Positions 1-7,775 of a stretch of DNA of 64,000 bases are shown piece after piece; the stretch's first letter is position 1, and every line of letters begins with the position of its first letter. Origin of the DNA: Leptospira haakeii. GTDB taxonomy: Bacteria; Spirochaetota; Leptospiria; Leptospirales; Leptospiraceae. The notes beneath the pieces are model-generated. The model was not told the origin of the DNA, made no database searches, and saw only the letters and a program-made list of their open reading frames with translations. Position numbers and translations under genes: made by a program. Location: the NCBI RefSeq assembly GCF_002812045.1, contig NZ_NPEG01000001.1:868001-932000 (forward strand), given 5' to 3'.

Positions 1-51
1 TCTAGACTGATTAAAAAACTTAAGGACGCTGCAAAAGAAGCGTTATCCTGA
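1..51 (+). CDS. C-terminal end of an unidentified protein (partial)
   Basis: An open frame enters from the left edge and ends at a TGA at 49-51, giving the last 16 residues of a protein (S-R-L-I-K-K-L-K-D-A-A-K-E-A-L-S). The tail is Lys/Ala-rich and would form an amphipathic helix. Nothing in so short a piece identifies a family. No obvious T-tract terminator follows directly; a 6-bp hairpin (113-118 with 125-130) lacks a T run. Confidence 0.5.
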   Translation, partial: SRLIKKLKDAAKEALS

Positions 52-163
52 ACACATTCTACCCTGCCTCCAGGGATAGATTTTCGATATGGCCTGAAAT
101 TTTTTTCCAAAAACCTCGCTCAAACGAGGTGGGATTCCGTATTTATGTCCGTCGAAATGGACT

Positions 164-280
164 ATGGAAACGATGTTTTTAGCAACAGCCCTTTTCTTGA
201 TTCTTTTCGAACAATATAAGGAAAGAAAGACCCGAGAGAAGGTTTTTGTAGAACCTTTACGTAACTTCCTTCACCGTTAA
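164..280 (+). CDS. Possible 38-residue small membrane protein
   Basis: This ORF starts with ATG at 164 (or in-frame ATG at 173, which has a GGAAA element just upstream) and stops at 278-280. The predicted peptide has a short hydrophobic stretch near the N-terminus (M-F-L-A-T-A-L-F-L-I-L-F) followed by a strongly charged tail rich in Lys, Arg and Glu, a layout common in small single-pass membrane proteins. A convincing terminator begins only 11 bases after the stop codon, which suits a real short transcript. The stretch 52-405 otherwise holds no gene. It could equally be a non-coding RNA or chance; no homologue is known to me. Confidence 0.25.
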   Translation: METMFLATALFLILFEQYKERKTREKVFVEPLRNFLHR

Positions 281-290
281 CCTACGGTCC

Positions 291-327
291 AAGCGCCGGG
301 CGAAAGGATGCCCCGGCCTTCGTTTTT
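291..327 (+). terminator. Rho-independent terminator
   Basis: The arm AAG-GCCGGG (291-300, with one bulged C at 294) pairs with CCCGGC-CTT (312-320) around an 11-base loop, followed by CGTTTTTCTC. A GC-rich stem with a run of five T is a standard intrinsic terminator on the plus strand. It closes whatever is transcribed from 1-280. Confidence 0.65.
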
Positions 328-353
328 CTCGCCTTGTTAATGTTGGAACCGAC

Positions 354-381
354 TTGAATCCTTCCGGATACCAGGGATAAT
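354..381 (+). promoter_or_regulatory. Candidate sigma-70-type promoter
   Basis: TTGAAT (354-359) and GATAAT (376-381) are separated by 16 bases, a reasonable -35/-10 pair. It sits just after the terminator at 291-327 and about 25 bases before the ATG at 406, where a promoter for the 406-1775 gene pair is expected. The predicted leader would be short, under about 20 bases. Confidence 0.4.
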
Positions 382-405
382 GGCCTTGGGCGGATTTCAA
401 CTTCT

Positions 406-660
406 ATGAAGAACAAATTACTCACACCTATCAAAGCGATAGATACCTTCGTTAAATGTAAAAAAGAAGGGGAGCGTATTCCCATACTGGTTTGGGACAG
501 TTTAAGGACCTACCAAAAATGGAATGAGGTGGAGTTAACAGGACTTCTAAATGCTAGCGCCTATTTTCCTGATATTTTTTTTGAAAAGGATATGGAGAAG
601 AAGATCCAGCACCGTCTGGACGAATTTAATTCCAGGATCGTGGACATTCCTATTAAATGA
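406..660 (+). CDS. Hypothetical 84-residue protein, partner of SUFU-family gene
   Basis: I do not recognise a family. The protein is small, soluble and charged, with no signal peptide or membrane segment. Its stop codon overlaps the ATG of the next gene by 4 bp (ATGA at 657-660), so the two are translationally coupled and probably work together. Because the downstream gene belongs to the SUFU family, whose bacterial members are often linked to toxin-immunity loci, a matched pair is conceivable, but nothing here resembles a toxin domain. The start is supported by the candidate promoter just upstream. Confidence 0.7.
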   Translation: MKNKLLTPIKAIDTFVKCKKEGERIPILVWDSLRTYQKWNEVELTGLLNASAYFPDIFFEKDMEKKIQHRLDEFNSRIVDIPIK

Positions 661-1775
661 ATCAAACTGCTGAACCTAATATTTTATACCAAGAAGCAAA
701 TCCTTACGGATCCTTAACCGCGTACTTAGAAGACGACGGGAGAACTGTTTATCTTTATCTACAGGCAGAAGAAAGCCCTGACTTTGCGATCAAATCCGTT
801 TGGATATGTAATCGAATCGATGCACCTAAAACAAGAACAGATCTAGATCTAAGATCCGGCCTAGCACCATTCTTAACGGAAGAAGAAGTTACTGATCCTA
901 AAGGCCAACCTGAGTTCGATCCAAAAGAAATCCATTTCATCTGGTCAGAAGAAGGAAACGGAGTCTCTTTATTTTATAAAGAAGAACTGATCGCATATCT
1001 TCCTCCTTGGTCAGGGATCAAAGGATTTCATGGATATTCTAAATTTGCAAAAATGGATACAATTACCGCTTATCCATTAGGTAATACGGAATTCGGAGTA
1101 ATTCCTGATCGTATCAACCAAGACAGAAATTTTTGGGAATATAGATCTACCAAAGGGATTTGGAAGAATATACAAGAGTCCAGACTTGCTTATCTAGAAT
1201 ACGTATTCGGTAAACATGATAAGTATTGGTCTGCTGATGGCGGAAAATATCCTCAACTAGGTATCGTAAGATTCGCTCCTAAGAATATGCCAGGTGTTTA
1301 TGTATATTCTACGGTAGGAATGAGCGCGCAAAATCTCCCTTCGGTTGAATTATACAGAAAAGATTACGAAAACTACGCTAGAATAGAATTAGTTTGTGCG
1401 GTAAAAGTTTCAGACGAGGACAGATCCGAAAGTTGGGTTCCACATCAAATCGGGGAGATCATTCGTTATCCTTGGGTCATCGGTAAATGGTTTGGACATG
1501 GACATTCTATCGCGATGAGTAGAAGAGATCCGGAAGCTTTATACTTAAGTTTTAGCTCTCTTGTTATCAGAGAGATAGGAAAAGAAGAAGGATTCCCTGA
1601 ATTGACTGAGCTAAAGTCTGAAAGAGGAAATCCGATCAAATTTCTGGCTATGATCCCTGTTTCAGAGGAAGAAAGGGTCTTCATTGAAGAAAAAGGCGCT
1701 GAAGAGTTCTTTTCTTTATTAGATTCCACTCAATCTAAGTGGATCCATAATCCTGAGAGACAATCCACGATCTGA
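657..1775 (+). CDS. Suppressor-of-fused (SUFU) domain protein
   Basis: This 372-residue cytoplasmic protein matches the full layout of bacterial SUFU-domain proteins as I know them. An N-terminal part (about 1-160) contains the W-S-E-E-G and P-P-W-S-G elements. A middle part has F-G-K-H-D-K-Y-W and A-D-G-G-K around 185-197. The SUFU core follows (about 200-365), with T-V-G-M-S at 219-223, then E-L-V, G-H-G-H-S-I and a final F-L-A-M-I-P-V-S-E-E-E segment. In animals SUFU regulates Hedgehog signalling. In bacteria the family is predicted to include immunity proteins against secreted or contact-dependent toxins, though no toxin gene is visible nearby. Identification is from motif recall, not a search. 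Confidence 0.75.
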   Translation: MNQTAEPNILYQEANPYGSLTAYLEDDGRTVYLYLQAEESPDFAIKSVWICNRIDAPKTRTDLDLRSGLAPFLTEEEVTDPKGQPEFDPKEIHFIWSEEGNGVSLFYKEELIAYLPPWSGIKGFHGYSKFAKMDTITAYPLGNTEFGVIPDRINQDRNFWEYRSTKGIWKNIQESRLAYLEYVFGKHDKYWSADGGKYPQLGIVRFAPKNMPGVYVYSTVGMSAQNLPSVELYRKDYENYARIELVCAVKVSDEDRSESWVPHQIGEIIRYPWVIGKWFGHGHSIAMSRRDPEALYLSFSSLVIREIGKEEGFPELTELKSERGNPIKFLAMIPVSEEERVFIEEKGAEEFFSLLDSTQSKWIHNPERQSTI

Positions 1776-1791
1776 TCGGATAGTTTTTGGA

Positions 1792-2442
1792 ATGAAGGAC
1801 TTTATCTCTAAGCGATTTCTAATTCTTCTAGGTTTATTTTTAACGTTAAACTTTCTAAATTTAAGTATAAACGCTCAAGATAAGACTTCTGCAGCCGCGA
1901 TTGAAAAAATTTGGGAGAATATATACTCTCAGGACTTCATCTCAGCTAAAAAACTAGTCCAGAAAGAACTTCAATCATCTAATTCTGAGTCATTACAACT
2001 TCTATCTTTGATGGAAATTTGCTTAAATGGTCTAGAAAGATATAAGCAAGCAGATGAAAGTCGCAAAAAGATCCTAAGTGTTTGGGAAAAAAACCATAAA
2101 AAGGCTTATCTAGAAGAGAATTATCCCTTAAACCTCGCTACTTGGACTAGAATGGCGGTGGTAACACCGAATATTTTAGTATTAGGAGCTGAATATTACC
2201 TTCCTTATCCAGTAAATGCTAAGAGAGAAGGCTTCTATTATCATAAATTCACTGCATATAACCGCTATAGCAAGCATGCAGTTAAGTTTTTTAAGCTAGA
2301 GAACTCACCTAAAACTGAAAAAGAGTATAGATTATTCGAAATTTCAGAAGAAGGAGAGGCTAAACTAGTTAAAAATTACGGAAATACACTGCCGGATTTC
2401 AGAGATGAGATGAAAGATGTGATGAAATCTTTAAATCTTTAA
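1792..2442 (+). CDS. Exported hypothetical protein (216 aa)
   Basis: An N-terminal signal peptide is clear: a K-R start, a Leu/Phe-rich core, and a likely cleavage site after N-A (…L-S-I-N-A/Q-D). The rest is helical and charged, with alternating helices at about 30-100 that could be a TPR-like region (W-E-N-I-Y-S-Q-D-F, then a repeated L-x-x-L-x-x-A-L style); this is not secure. It starts 16 bases after the SUFU gene and is probably co-transcribed with it. The hairpin at 2527-2553 lies downstream. Function unknown. Confidence 0.7.
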   Translation: MKDFISKRFLILLGLFLTLNFLNLSINAQDKTSAAAIEKIWENIYSQDFISAKKLVQKELQSSNSESLQLLSLMEICLNGLERYKQADESRKKILSVWEKNHKKAYLEENYPLNLATWTRMAVVTPNILVLGAEYYLPYPVNAKREGFYYHKFTAYNRYSKHAVKFFKLENSPKTEKEYRLFEISEEGEAKLVKNYGNTLPDFRDEMKDVMKSLNL

Positions 2443-2526
2443 TTGATCACACCTAAAGTGTTGTATTTTTACAACAGAATCCGTTAGAAAATCGGAAAAT
2501 ACTAATAAAGAAGGGCTATAAAAGAA

Positions 2527-2553
2527 AAAACCCGCCTCAAAGAAGCGGGTTTT
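2527..2553. terminator. Bidirectional rho-independent terminator
   Basis: AAAACCCGC (2527-2535) pairs perfectly with GCGGGTTTT (2545-2553) around a 9-base loop. On the minus strand the stem is followed by six T and then CTTTT, an excellent terminator for the Lys/Ala-rich peptide gene at 2604-2696. On the plus strand it ends in four T and can stop transcripts from the 1792-2442 gene. Confidence 0.85.
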
Positions 2554-2564
2554 AAGCTTCATTT

Positions 2565-2585
2565 CTTCCGTATCAAGTACGGAAG
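2565..2585 (-). repeat. 8-bp perfect hairpin in the 3' UTR of the Lys/Ala peptide gene
   Basis: CTTCCGTA (2565-2572) and TACGGAAG (2578-2585) are perfect complements with a 5-base loop. The element lies between the stop codon of the small peptide gene and its terminator, so the transcript would end in two consecutive hairpins. It has no T-tract of its own. It may protect the RNA 3' end or serve as a regulatory structure. Confidence 0.55.
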
Positions 2586-2603
2586 AGATGTTGTTGAAGT
2601 TAG

Positions 2604-2696
2604 TTATTTCTTTTTCGCAACTTTCTTCTTAGCAGCTTTTTTCTTAGCTACTTTTTTCTTAGCTGCTTTCTTGACTGCTTTCTTTTTTGCAACCAT
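2604..2696 (-). CDS. 30-residue Lys/Ala-rich histone-like peptide
   Basis: This very short gene starts at an ATG (2696-2694) preceded at ideal distance by GGAGG, and ends with TAA at 2606-2604. The product is M-V-A-K-K-K-A-V-K-K-A-A followed by repeats of V/A-A-K-K-K: 18 Lys and otherwise only Ala, Val and the initiator Met. This composition matches the C-terminal tails of bacterial histone H1-like proteins (Hc1/HctA, AlgP type), so binding to DNA or RNA by charge is the natural inference. The strong ribosome-binding site, dedicated terminator and flanking inverted repeats argue that it is real. It has no globular domain, so it could act as a free polycation. Confidence 0.7.
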   Translation of the reverse strand: MVAKKKAVKKAAKKKVAKKKAAKKKVAKKK

Positions 2697-2727
2697 TGAC
2701 GTCCTCCATGTATTAGAACTTTATTGC

Positions 2728-2762
2728 CTTTCATATAATATGAAAGATCAAGAAAGCTCTTG
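2728..2762 (-). promoter_or_regulatory. Two adjacent inverted repeats upstream of the Lys/Ala peptide gene
   Basis: CTTTCATA-TAA-TATGAAAG (2728-2746) is a perfect 8-bp inverted repeat and CAAGA-AAGC-TCTTG (2749-2762) a perfect 5-bp one, separated by two bases. They lie 32-66 bases upstream of the peptide start, where promoter and leader are expected. The AT-rich centre of the first repeat could overlap a -10 box. They may be an operator for a dimeric regulator or leader hairpins. The remaining bases up to 2860 are AT-rich and hold no gene. Confidence 0.45.
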
Positions 2763-2860
2763 GATAGTGACATAATTAAGCAATTTACTTTTCATTGTAA
2801 AGTATTTTAATTAATTTTAGGAAAAAAATTTTAAGAAGTTGATTTCACACTAAGTGATAC

Positions 2861-5221
2861 TTATTCGGAGACTTCTAGACAAACAAAAGAGATATCATCG
2901 CTAGGTTCTTTGTAATTTCTAAACTCTTCTAGCGTTTTTTTGATAAGATCAGCTAGTGATTGCGCATCTTTATCGTGATTTAAGGATAATATTCGTAAAA
3001 GATTCTCTTCTCCGAAGATTTCTTCGTTATCATCGAACGTTTCAGTTACTCCGTCGGTAAACAAAACTAATTTATCACCTGGATTCAAATGAATAGTTAA
3101 GATTCTATAATCCGTTGGTAGAACACCTAAAACTCTTTGAGTTTCGTTTCTAAGTTCGATTCTTCCACCTTTTCGAATACAAATCGGTGGTGTATGACCT
3201 GCATTTACGAATGAAAATGCTCCATCGCTAGCGTTATATATACCTGCGATCGAAGTCATGAACTCGCTTCCTCTATATCTCTCGATCAAAAACAAGTTAA
3301 TTGCTCTAAATATATCGGGAAGTGAAGAAGAATTGCCCAATTGACGGCGAATAATTCCTCTTACTGCAGAAACTAGATAACCTGACCCGAGTCCATGTCC
3401 AGATACATCTCCTAAAAATAATAACTGCCTTTTAGGAGAAAGTTTGAGTATATCTAGATAATCTCCTGAAATTCCAACAGCAGGAAGTGTAAAATAGCCT
3501 AATTGAACCGATTTTATGGTCTCTAACTCGGGTAAATGAAGAGTTTTATCTAAGACCGCTGCCATATTCAGGTCTCTAACGATCCTTTTCTTCTCTACTT
3601 CATCAACTAGTAGAGAGTAATTTCGAATGAGTAAAGATGCTAATCTAGTACATTCTTTTAAGAATCTAAGCTCACCTAGCGTAAAATTCTTACGATTGAT
3701 CTTTTCTCCGACCAAAAATACTGCGATGACCTCTTTTCCTTTTTCAAAATTGAATAGAGGATACGCTAGTTGGACTTCCATCTGATTTAAAAATTTAAAT
3801 ACGGACTCTCTAATCCCTAATCCATATGCAAGGTGAGAAGTAATAGTAACTTCGGTATGATCTGCGAAATAAGTCCAGATCTCGGAGCCGTAAGGAATTC
3901 GAATGAAGTTTAGGTTTCTAAGGTCTGTTCCTGAAAATTTATCCGCAGGGATCAATATCTGGAGTTTTTTCACTTCTAAAGCGTCAACAAGCCTGCGGAT
4001 CAAACTATTGATCGTTGCTCTCATGGAGATCGGAGCACCTATCATTACTGATAATTCTTCCAATGCTGTGTGAAGTTTAGGATTATTTCTAAAACTCCAA
4101 TAATCTATCCACTTATACAATTTATTGTTCAGTGAACCTAAAAAGTAGGCGGCGGCTACTACATAGAATAAATTCCATTCTCTTTGGTGTTTTCCTAAAA
4201 ATCCCGGATTCCATCTTACGAAAAATTCCAGACCAAATAAATATCCGAAGGTTAAGATCAAGATAGAATAAATAGAAGTTAAGGAAGAACTGAAAGCAAT
4301 TTGGACTGGAACCAATGAATAAGTGTAAGTTCCGAATACGATCAGAACTGGAAATAATATCAGTGCTGCCATTAGATAAGGACGGATGATGAAAAAACTT
4401 TTAGTGGATCCAAATTCAGCAATTAAGAATGGAACGACCGTAATTAAGAAGAATGCTAAAACAATACTTAGTTTCTTAAAAACTTCCTGGAAAGTCCCTT
4501 TATTCCTAAATGTATGGAATACCAACTGCAAGATACAAATTCCTGCAGAGAATAGATTGAAATACATTCCGTTCACAGACAAGAACTGGAATAGATCCGG
4601 ATTTCCTTTCTGAGAAAGACCTACAAATCCTGCGACCAAGGAAAAAATTACCTGAGGTGCAAACCATCTCGATGGTATCTCTTTTCCTCTTAATCTAAAA
4701 GAAACATCTAAGATTAAAAATCCTGTGAAATATAAGAAGAAGAAGAAGGGAAAGAGGAAATCATGGAACGCTAATAAAAAGAAGTTAAATAAAAATAAAG
4801 AAGAGAGAGATCCGAATAATAAGAAAATGTATAAGTCTCTCGTGTAAAAGAAAAACCAAATCGCTACTAAGAAATATAATAAGGATAAAAATATATCCGG
4901 TAAGAAGTCCTTCAATACTTCAAACGAGGATCTCATATCTAAAGAAAGACTTTTAACTATACTTCCTTCTTTTGCAAAAAAATGAAATGAGTGTCCGGAT
5001 AATCCGTAATCCGCTCCTAACTTTCGAACGATCTCATATTCGATTAAGTCAATTTTCATCCCAACTAAATCTGCATGAGATCCGCCGGAGACCGCGATTT
5101 TTCCGTTAGGGTAAAAATAAAAGGGAAGTCTCGCTTCTTTAGAATAAGAGTTCAATAATCCTGAAAATAGGATCAAACTGAATAGGATTACTGAAAGAAA
5201 TACGATTAGGATATTTCTCAC
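2861..5221 (-). CDS. Membrane-anchored SpoIIE-type (PP2C) serine phosphatase
   Basis: The 786-residue protein has an N-terminal membrane segment, an extracytoplasmic region to about residue 100, a block of roughly eight hydrophobic helices (about 105-370), a GAF-like segment (about 390-540), and a C-terminal PP2C_SIGMA/SpoIIE domain (about 570-785). Metal-binding signatures are intact: G-I-S-G-D-Y-L-D, G-D-V-S-G-H-G, N-A-G-H, L-F-T-D-G-V-T-E and a final D-D-I-S-F. Such proteins usually dephosphorylate anti-sigma-factor antagonists in partner-switching pathways, but no STAS or anti-sigma kinase gene is adjacent. The start is GTG at 5221, overlapping the upstream stop (GTGA), so it is coupled to the next gene. 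Confidence 0.88.
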   Translation of the reverse strand: MRNILIVFLSVILFSLILFSGLLNSYSKEARLPFYFYPNGKIAVSGGSHADLVGMKIDLIEYEIVRKLGADYGLSGHSFHFFAKEGSIVKSLSLDMRSSFEVLKDFLPDIFLSLLYFLVAIWFFFYTRDLYIFLLFGSLSSLFLFNFFLLAFHDFLFPFFFFLYFTGFLILDVSFRLRGKEIPSRWFAPQVIFSLVAGFVGLSQKGNPDLFQFLSVNGMYFNLFSAGICILQLVFHTFRNKGTFQEVFKKLSIVLAFFLITVVPFLIAEFGSTKSFFIIRPYLMAALILFPVLIVFGTYTYSLVPVQIAFSSSLTSIYSILILTFGYLFGLEFFVRWNPGFLGKHQREWNLFYVVAAAYFLGSLNNKLYKWIDYWSFRNNPKLHTALEELSVMIGAPISMRATINSLIRRLVDALEVKKLQILIPADKFSGTDLRNLNFIRIPYGSEIWTYFADHTEVTITSHLAYGLGIRESVFKFLNQMEVQLAYPLFNFEKGKEVIAVFLVGEKINRKNFTLGELRFLKECTRLASLLIRNYSLLVDEVEKKRIVRDLNMAAVLDKTLHLPELETIKSVQLGYFTLPAVGISGDYLDILKLSPKRQLLFLGDVSGHGLGSGYLVSAVRGIIRRQLGNSSSLPDIFRAINLFLIERYRGSEFMTSIAGIYNASDGAFSFVNAGHTPPICIRKGGRIELRNETQRVLGVLPTDYRILTIHLNPGDKLVLFTDGVTETFDDNEEIFGEENLLRILSLNHDKDAQSLADLIKKTLEEFRNYKEPSDDISFVCLEVSE

Positions 5222-6468
5222 GGTTGTATCCCCAAATGTTGAAAGGAAATAATATTACGATCATTCCAAGTTAAGAAGAGTGCATCTTTTCCTGGAGTTT
5301 CTATATTTTCCCAACCGATAGATGCTAAGTTTCTATCCGGTTTAGATGCATCGAATAGTTTGAATTTTTTTCCTACGAATCTTAGAGAGATCTTACCTGT
5401 TTCTTTCTCAACCATTCCTACTGCGAGATCGTATCTTTCTGTCCAAGAAATCTCCTTTAAGTTATCTTCTACCAATGATTTGATCTGAAGAACATTCTTT
5501 GACTCTCCATTTAATCTGGATGAATATAAGGTCCCCAATATATAACAAAGAGCTAAAACAGAAACTGCGTTGGTTACACTCAGACGTAAAAATACAAAAT
5601 AAAAATCCCCGGAAGGACTTTGGAAAAACTCCAGAAGTTCTCCAGGCTCTCTGGATAATAGATCTATTTTAATATCTCCTACCATAGGAGGTTCAGGGGA
5701 TTCTAAAAACTTGCGGATCTTTCCTGCATTCTCTAATTCTTTTCTATATTTCTTATTTTCTGCAATTTGAGAAGAAAGGATTTGATTGTGAACTGCCAGG
5801 GCGCATTTACCAGCTAAGAATCCGAGTTCATGTCGTACATTGTCTTTTGGAATATTAGAAACCGCTAAAAATCCAAAAAGTTTTTCTCTAAATACGAAAG
5901 GAAGAATGAAGTTCGCTCTTAAACTTACAAAATCTTCATTGATAATTTTGTTTTGGTCCGGTTCTCCAATCATAGCTCCGGATCTTTTGTTTAAGATGTA
6001 AGTGAGAAGTGCCGCTCGCGGGTTGATCCCTTCGAATGTGTTTACTTTTCTTTGTTTTTTGTGCGCATAGGTATATAATTCGTAATGAACTAGATCATTC
6101 TTTAAGATCGCTAATTTTCCAAAATTACTATTGGTCAGTCGCACTAACTCCGGAAATACGTTCTTGATCAATCCTTCTGAATCAAATCTTCTATGAGCTA
6201 GTCTAGAAGAACCCGGATCATCGCTTAAATATTCAGAAACGAATGTAGACTTTAAAAATCCTGAAATTTTTTCTTGGATAGGTAATATTCCAAAGACCCC
6301 GAAGACCAAACAGGTTAGTACAGCAATCTCACTTACGAATTCTATTTCTTTAGGAAGAAGGTAAATACTGAGTTCATATAAACCTAGAATAACGAATACG
6401 GAAAGTAATCGTACAGCTACAGTAATAGCTGAAGAGATAAGTCGCAGATCAGAAAAATAGGTCTTCAC
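5218..6468 (-). CDS. Membrane protein with GAF-like and degenerate PP2C-like domain
   Basis: Two N-terminal transmembrane helices (about 15-65) are followed by a GAF-like region (about 95-235) and a C-terminal region (about 245-416). The C-terminal region follows the spacing of a SpoIIE phosphatase domain: A-G-K-I-R-K-F-L in place of the usual entry helix, then S-G-D-F-Y-F, a long amphipathic middle, and a closing segment with D-A-L-F-L-T-W-N-D instead of the L-F-T-D-G loop. The aspartates that hold the metal ions are largely missing, so I read it as a pseudophosphatase. It starts at GTG 6468 and overlaps the active phosphatase gene by 4 bp. The fold assignment is inference from pattern only. 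Confidence 0.6.
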   Translation of the reverse strand: MKTYFSDLRLISSAITVAVRLLSVFVILGLYELSIYLLPKEIEFVSEIAVLTCLVFGVFGILPIQEKISGFLKSTFVSEYLSDDPGSSRLAHRRFDSEGLIKNVFPELVRLTNSNFGKLAILKNDLVHYELYTYAHKKQRKVNTFEGINPRAALLTYILNKRSGAMIGEPDQNKIINEDFVSLRANFILPFVFREKLFGFLAVSNIPKDNVRHELGFLAGKCALAVHNQILSSQIAENKKYRKELENAGKIRKFLESPEPPMVGDIKIDLLSREPGELLEFFQSPSGDFYFVFLRLSVTNAVSVLALCYILGTLYSSRLNGESKNVLQIKSLVEDNLKEISWTERYDLAVGMVEKETGKISLRFVGKKFKLFDASKPDRNLASIGWENIETPGKDALFLTWNDRNIISFQHLGIQP

Positions 6469-6499
6469 GTTTCAGGGATTTGGTGCGGATTCGACAAAC

Positions 6500-7651
6500 T
6501 TATGTTGTATAGTATGCGTTTTCCTTCACGTAACCTTCGGTCAGGTCGCATCCCCAGAACACCATCTCTTTGTTTCCGGTATTCAATACCACATCGACGA
6601 AGATCTCGGAATTCTTTTTTAGATACTCCGATAATTTTTTGAGCGTTTCCGAATCTGCACCCTTGACAGGTAGTCCTCCGAAATAAATTTCCAAGGAGTC
6701 GAAAGGGATAGGTTCATCGAAAACTTTACCTACTGCCATGACCAATCTTCCCCAATTCGGGTCTCCACCGTATATTGCGGTTTTGATCAATGGAGAATTT
6801 AGTATGGATTTACCGATCTTTCTCGCCTGAGACTCATCCTTCGATTTTTTGATACGTACTTCGATTAATTTGGACGCACCTTCTCCATCTCTTGCTACTT
6901 CTTTAGCAAGATCTGTGCATATTTCTAAAAGTGCGGATTTGAATTCGTTAGGATCAACTGAACCTGCAAGACCATTGCTAAGTAAAGCAACGGTATCTGA
7001 GGTAGAAGTATCCGAATCTATCGTGATACAATTAAAACTTAAGTCCACACAATCTTTTAAGATTGGATAAACTTCTCCTTCTATCTGTGCGTCAGTGAGA
7101 ATGTAAGAAAGCATAGTCGCCATATTAGGCTCTATCATTCCTGCACCCTTTGCCATACCAAAGATAATAGCTTCTCCGTTAGAAGATTTGATCTTTCTCA
7201 CGGAAATTTTTTTGCGAGTATCCGTGGTCATGATCGCTTCTGCTACTTCATCTAGATTACCGGGTTTTAGATTTGATTTTGCCTGAGCACACGCAGGAAG
7301 TATTACCTGCATAGGAAGTGGAACTCCAATCACTCCAGTAGAAGAAGGTAATACAGAAGTTTCAGAGATACCAAGAGACTTTGCGATCTCGGAACAGATC
7401 TGTCTGGAATTTAATATTCCTTTTTCTCCAGTAGCAACATTTGAATTTTTAGAATTTATGACTACAGCTTGCAAAACTCCGTCTCGTATATGTTCTTTGC
7501 CTACGATGACAGGAGCGCCTGGAAAATTATTTTTAGTAAATACTGCGGCCGCTTTGCAGGGTTTTTCGGAATAGATCACTCCGAAATCTTTCGTTTTGTC
7601 TTTAATCCCTATATTTGTTCCGAATGAAAAAAAACCCTTAGGATAATCCAT
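6500..7651 (-). CDS. argJ: ArgJ, glutamate N-acetyltransferase / ornithine acetyltransferase
   Basis: ArgJ transfers the acetyl group of N-acetylornithine to glutamate in the cyclic arginine pathway; bifunctional forms also use acetyl-CoA. The 383-residue product has the family signatures: N-S-K-N-S-N near 67-72, S-S-T-G-V-I-G near 103-109, and the self-cleavage site K-G-A-G-M-I-E-P-N-M-A-T-M-L, where Thr179 becomes the nucleophile of the beta chain. D-P-N-W-G-R and T-G-N-K-E-M follow. Length is normal. The next gene downstream begins 31 bases after the stop, so argJ may share a transcript with the two phosphatase-like genes. A near-perfect inverted repeat lies just upstream (7680-7702). Confidence 0.95.
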   Translation of the reverse strand: MDYPKGFFSFGTNIGIKDKTKDFGVIYSEKPCKAAAVFTKNNFPGAPVIVGKEHIRDGVLQAVVINSKNSNVATGEKGILNSRQICSEIAKSLGISETSVLPSSTGVIGVPLPMQVILPACAQAKSNLKPGNLDEVAEAIMTTDTRKKISVRKIKSSNGEAIIFGMAKGAGMIEPNMATMLSYILTDAQIEGEVYPILKDCVDLSFNCITIDSDTSTSDTVALLSNGLAGSVDPNEFKSALLEICTDLAKEVARDGEGASKLIEVRIKKSKDESQARKIGKSILNSPLIKTAIYGGDPNWGRLVMAVGKVFDEPIPFDSLEIYFGGLPVKGADSETLKKLSEYLKKNSEIFVDVVLNTGNKEMVFWGCDLTEGYVKENAYYTT

Positions 7652-7679
7652 GTTCTAACCTCGACCCTTAGGTCCGATC

Positions 7680-7702
7680 TCGATAACGTGATACGTTGTC
7701 GA
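7680..7702 (-). promoter_or_regulatory. Inverted repeat upstream of argJ
   Basis: TCGATAACGT (7680-7689) and ACGTTGTCGA (7693-7702) form a 10-bp inverted repeat with one mismatch and a 3-base spacer, 29-51 bases before the argJ ATG. In RNA it would be a strong leader hairpin; in DNA it could be an operator. An AT-rich TATATATAA stretch lies immediately upstream on the minus strand and could be a -10 region. It does not resemble the E. coli ARG box. Confidence 0.45.
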
Positions 7703-7775
7703 TTTATATATAGAATCTCTATATTCGTGTTAGGGCTGTTTTAGGAAAAGCGTATTACGAGCAAATGCTCGGATT

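Noticed and set aside
113..130. 6-bp hairpin ACCTCG/CGAGGT considered as a terminator of the first gene
   Set aside because: It is followed by GGG, not a T-tract.
282..485. 67-codon minus-strand frame across the start of the 406-660 gene
   Set aside because: It overlaps the terminator and a better-supported plus-strand gene, and its composition is not protein-like.
7758..7771. Palindrome CGAGCA-AA-TGCTCG after the sensor kinase considered as a terminator
   Set aside because: The two-base loop is too small for a stable hairpin and no T-tract follows on the minus strand; it may still be a protein-binding site.
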